Positions 5,690 to 8,010 of a stretch of DNA of 8,010 nucleotides are shown piece after piece (the stretch's first letter is position 1; each line of letters opens with the position of its first letter). The position numbers were made by a program, and so were the translations under genes. The stretch covers positions 1 through 8,010 of the forward strand of contig JAFGKP010000017.1 of NCBI GenBank assembly GCA_016928455.1, in the 5' to 3' direction. Source of the DNA: Methanomicrobia archaeon (GTDB lineage Archaea; Halobacteriota; Syntropharchaeia; Alkanophagales; Methanospirareceae). The notes beneath the pieces are model-generated. The model did not search any database, was not told where the DNA came from, and was given only the letters and a program-made list of their open reading frames with translations.

Positions 5690-7873
5690 ATGCCGCGGAA
5701 TACTGAGATAGCGCGGGAAGGTGATCAGGTCGATATACATAAATTCGGAACCGTGAAGGGGGTCTTTGTTCCCACGCTCCTCACCATCCTGGGGGTGATC
5801 ATGTATCTCCGCCTGGGCTGGGTGGTCGGGAACGTCGGACTCCTGGGCGCCTGGATCATCATTCTACTCGCCTTTATCATCACCACGACCACCGCGCTCT
5901 CCATGGCGTCTATCATCAGCAATATCCAAATCGGGCCGGGAGGCGCGTATTCCATCATCTCCCGTTCGCTGGGGCTGGAGATCGGGGGAAGTATCGGCGT
6001 ACCGCTGTACTTCTCGCTTGCGTTCTCGGTGGTTCTTTATATCTTCGGGTTCCGGGAGGGTTTGCGATTCCTCTTTCCCGCATTCCCTCCACTACTCATC
6101 GATCTGCTGGTCTTTGGAACGGTCGCTGTCATCATCTTTTTCAGCACCGACGTCGCATTCCGGATACAGTACCTGATCCTTGGCCTGATCGCCGCTTCCC
6201 TGATCTCTATCTTTGCCGCCGGGATGGTGATGGCCCCTGATTTCGCCATCCATTTGCCCCCCGAGAATGTGTCTTTCTGGACGGTCTTCGCGGTATTCTT
6301 CCCGGCTGCAACCGGTATCATGGCAGGGGCCAATATGTCCGGGGAGTTGAAGACCCCTCGCAAAAGCATTACCACTGGGACCCTCTGGGCCATAGGAATA
6401 GGCTTGGTGATTTACCTGTTGCTCGCCTTCTGGCTGGCAGGCGCAGCGGACGGTTCGACACTGGTGAGCAACTTCCTGGTTCTGCTGGAGGTCTCGTACA
6501 TCGGGTGGGTGGTGGTGGTCGGGCTGCTCGCGGCTACCTTCTCCTCTGCCATCAACTCCTTTGTGGGTGCCTCCCGGGTGCTGCATGCCATGGGTGAGCA
6601 CCGGGTGGTACCGCGAGGTGCGTGGTTCTCGCGACGAGCTGCTTCCGGGATTCCAAGGAACGCAGTACTCTTCACCGTCCTGATCGTGGGGCTCTCGCTG
6701 CTGTTACGGGATATCAATGCGATCGCACCGCTCATCACCCTCTTTTTCCTGATCACCTATGGGATGATGAATCTGGTGGTCCTGCTGGAGAGCAATCTTG
6801 GTCTCATCAGTTTCCGCCCGCTCTTCAAGATACCGTGGATCATACCGCTCACGGGAACCGTTGGGTCGTTCTTTGTCATGTTCATCATCAACCCTACTTT
6901 CAGCCTGATCGCCGTGATCCTGGTGGTTGGCTTCTACTATCTCCTCATGTACCGGCATATCGAGTACCGCTCGCCCTATGGTGATGTACGAAGCAGCCTC
7001 TTTGTCTCGATTGCAGAATGGGCGGCGAAGAAGTCCATGGAGCTCCCGGCATCTCAGGAGCGTGCCTGGCGACCCAATCTGCTCGTTCCTGCTGATTCCC
7101 CTGCAGAACTCCGGGGCGTATCGGAATTCGTACGCGATATTACCTATCCACGGGGTTCTGTGAGTATTCTTGGATTCGAGCGAGGAGAGGATGGAAGTAT
7201 GGAGCAGGAACTCTCCCTCATCTCCGATGAATTCAAAACCGATGGGATCTTTGCCCGCTGGACGATCGTCCACGGAGACCGTTATCCAGAAACGGTAATC
7301 AGCAGCATCCAGACACTGAAAAGCGCCTTCTTCAAGCCGAACATCGTGTTTCTCCGAATCCGGAAGGATCCAGAGTACGATACTGATCTGCTGCGGATAC
7401 TCAATGAGACCACCAAGCACCAGAACGGGATCCTGCTGTATGCCGGGCACCCGCGGGCCGGATTGGGAAGGCGGCGGTCCATCAACCTCTGGATCGGGGA
7501 GGATTGTCAGCGCTGGATCCCGGGGACACCACAGCTCCCGAACTGCGATCTCGCGATTCTCATCGCCTACAAACTCCTGGTGAACTGGGGTGCTGAACTC
7601 CGGATCATCGCTGCGGCTGGAGAGGATGCAAATGTTCTGGAGGTTGAGCAGACGATCGGTGCGATCCTGGATTATGCTCGGATCCCCGTACACTCCGTGA
7701 CGGTGGTCGCCAGGAATGTCGAGTCCTATGCGAAGGAAGCAGAACACGCAGATCTAAATGTGTTCAGCCTCTCCCCTTCGGTCGATATCGAACAGCTCCG
7801 CAGATTGGTTCAGGACACGCGATCAACCTGTCTTTTCTGCCGGGATTCCGCCCTGGAGAGTGCGCTCGTTTGA
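5690..7873 (+). CDS. Cation-chloride cotransporter (SLC12 family, APC superfamily)
   Basis: This 727-residue membrane protein probably carries Cl- together with K+ and/or Na+. Residues 1-20 are a short polar lead. About twelve helices follow to about residue 421, starting with KGVFVPTLLTILGVIMYLRL (23-42). GPGGAYSIISRSLG (82-95) is a family signature. The helix-6 segment FFPAATGIMAGANMSGEL (203-220) is almost identical to animal NKCC1. By eye alignment Y117, P205 and T208 match the K+ site. G209-M211 and Y357 match a Cl- site. S285-S286 (in ATFSSAINS) match the Na+-site serines of NKCC1, which potassium-only KCC carriers lack. After AWRPNLLVPAD (459-469) comes a soluble C-terminal domain of about 265 residues. 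A prokaryotic cotransporter domain of this type has been described from Methanosarcina acetivorans. ATG 5690 has GAGGAAG 8 bases upstream. Likely roles are osmotic and ion balance; actual ions and direction are unproven. Confidence 0.92.
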   Translation: MPRNTEIAREGDQVDIHKFGTVKGVFVPTLLTILGVIMYLRLGWVVGNVGLLGAWIIILLAFIITTTTALSMASIISNIQIGPGGAYSIISRSLGLEIGGSIGVPLYFSLAFSVVLYIFGFREGLRFLFPAFPPLLIDLLVFGTVAVIIFFSTDVAFRIQYLILGLIAASLISIFAAGMVMAPDFAIHLPPENVSFWTVFAVFFPAATGIMAGANMSGELKTPRKSITTGTLWAIGIGLVIYLLLAFWLAGAADGSTLVSNFLVLLEVSYIGWVVVVGLLAATFSSAINSFVGASRVLHAMGEHRVVPRGAWFSRRAASGIPRNAVLFTVLIVGLSLLLRDINAIAPLITLFFLITYGMMNLVVLLESNLGLISFRPLFKIPWIIPLTGTVGSFFVMFIINPTFSLIAVILVVGFYYLLMYRHIEYRSPYGDVRSSLFVSIAEWAAKKSMELPASQERAWRPNLLVPADSPAELRGVSEFVRDITYPRGSVSILGFERGEDGSMEQELSLISDEFKTDGIFARWTIVHGDRYPETVISSIQTLKSAFFKPNIVFLRIRKDPEYDTDLLRILNETTKHQNGILLYAGHPRAGLGRRRSINLWIGEDCQRWIPGTPQLPNCDLAILIAYKLLVNWGAELRIIAAAGEDANVLEVEQTIGAILDYARIPVHSVTVVARNVESYAKEAEHADLNVFSLSPSVDIEQLRRLVQDTRSTCLFCRDSALESALV

Positions 7874-7967
7874 TAGCGTAACCTAATAGACTTGCCCAGT
7901 TAAGACGCGAATACAATTTAATGATAGAGGATTTTGAAAAACCATACCAATCTTATCCGCAAATCTT

Positions 7968-7975
7968 AAATATAT
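7968..7975 (+). promoter_or_regulatory. Archaeal-type TATA box near the window end
   Basis: AAATATAT, preceded by AAATCTT, is centred about 25 bases before the ATG at 7997, the usual distance from an archaeal TATA box to the transcription start. This fits a leaderless transcript. The surrounding DNA is AT-rich, so a chance match is possible. Confidence 0.4.
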
Positions 7976-7996
7976 GGGGTTCATATATTCATAAAA

Positions 7997-8010
7997 ATGA
8001 AAACTTTTGT
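7997..8010 (+). CDS. Possible start of the next gene (only 14 bases visible)
   Basis: ATG at 7997 opens a frame reading MKTF before the window ends. There is no ribosome binding site, but the TATA-like block lies at leaderless spacing. The preceding 7874-7996 stretch shows no gene and no clear terminator. Too little is visible to say what the product would be, or whether this is a gene at all. Confidence 0.25.

Noticed and set aside
6704..7747. Long open frame of 347 codons on the minus strand opposite the cotransporter
   Set aside because: The + strand is a conserved SLC12-type carrier. The antisense product is low in recognisable motifs, crosses domain borders of the real gene and has no clear ribosome binding site.

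Overview
The window holds the 3' part of a four-gene central-carbon operon, a short AT-rich segment with one small membrane-protein gene, and a large cation-chloride cotransporter gene. All recognised genes are on the + strand. The organism cannot be named from this window. Short AT-rich promoter-like blocks 25-50 bases upstream of starts (4842-4851, 5641-5649, 7968-7975) look more like archaeal TATA boxes than bacterial -35/-10 pairs. The transporter also resembles cation-chloride cotransporter homologues known from methanogens. I therefore lean towards an anaerobic archaeon, possibly from the methanogen or methane/alkane-oxidiser lineages. A bacterium with a reductive TCA cycle is not excluded. 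The clear GGAGG ribosome binding sites fit either domain.

Region 1 (1-4693): the end of an Aquifex-type aconitase, ATP-citrate lyase subunits B and A, and a eukaryote-like NADP-type isocitrate dehydrogenase. The gaps are 28, 1 and 17 bases, so this is very probably one operon. Together the enzymes interconvert 2-oxoglutarate, isocitrate, citrate, and acetyl-CoA plus oxaloacetate. That is the citrate-cleaving arm of the reductive TCA cycle or, run the other way, a route from acetyl-CoA to 2-oxoglutarate and glutamate.

Region 2 (about 4694-5689): two intergenic stretches around a 129-residue, four-helix membrane protein. Its gene is about 25% GC in the lines I counted, against about 58% in a line of aclA. 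An exact 11-base direct repeat (4716-4726 and 5553-5563) brackets this segment, which looks like a horizontal insertion. Behind the small gene are two inverted repeats and a start-less open frame that may be a gene remnant.

Region 3 (5690-7873): a full-length SLC12-type cation-chloride cotransporter with about twelve membrane helices and the soluble C-terminal domain. It retains residues matching the K+, Cl- and, notably, Na+ sites of animal NKCC1. After it come 137 non-coding bases ending in a TATA-like box and an ATG placed where a leaderless archaeal gene would begin.

Most of the window is well-known enzyme families. The parts worth a second look are the clustering of aconitase, ATP-citrate lyase and isocitrate dehydrogenase, the bracketed AT-rich insertion, and the ion-site residues of the transporter. 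I did not find a convincing undescribed multi-gene system.
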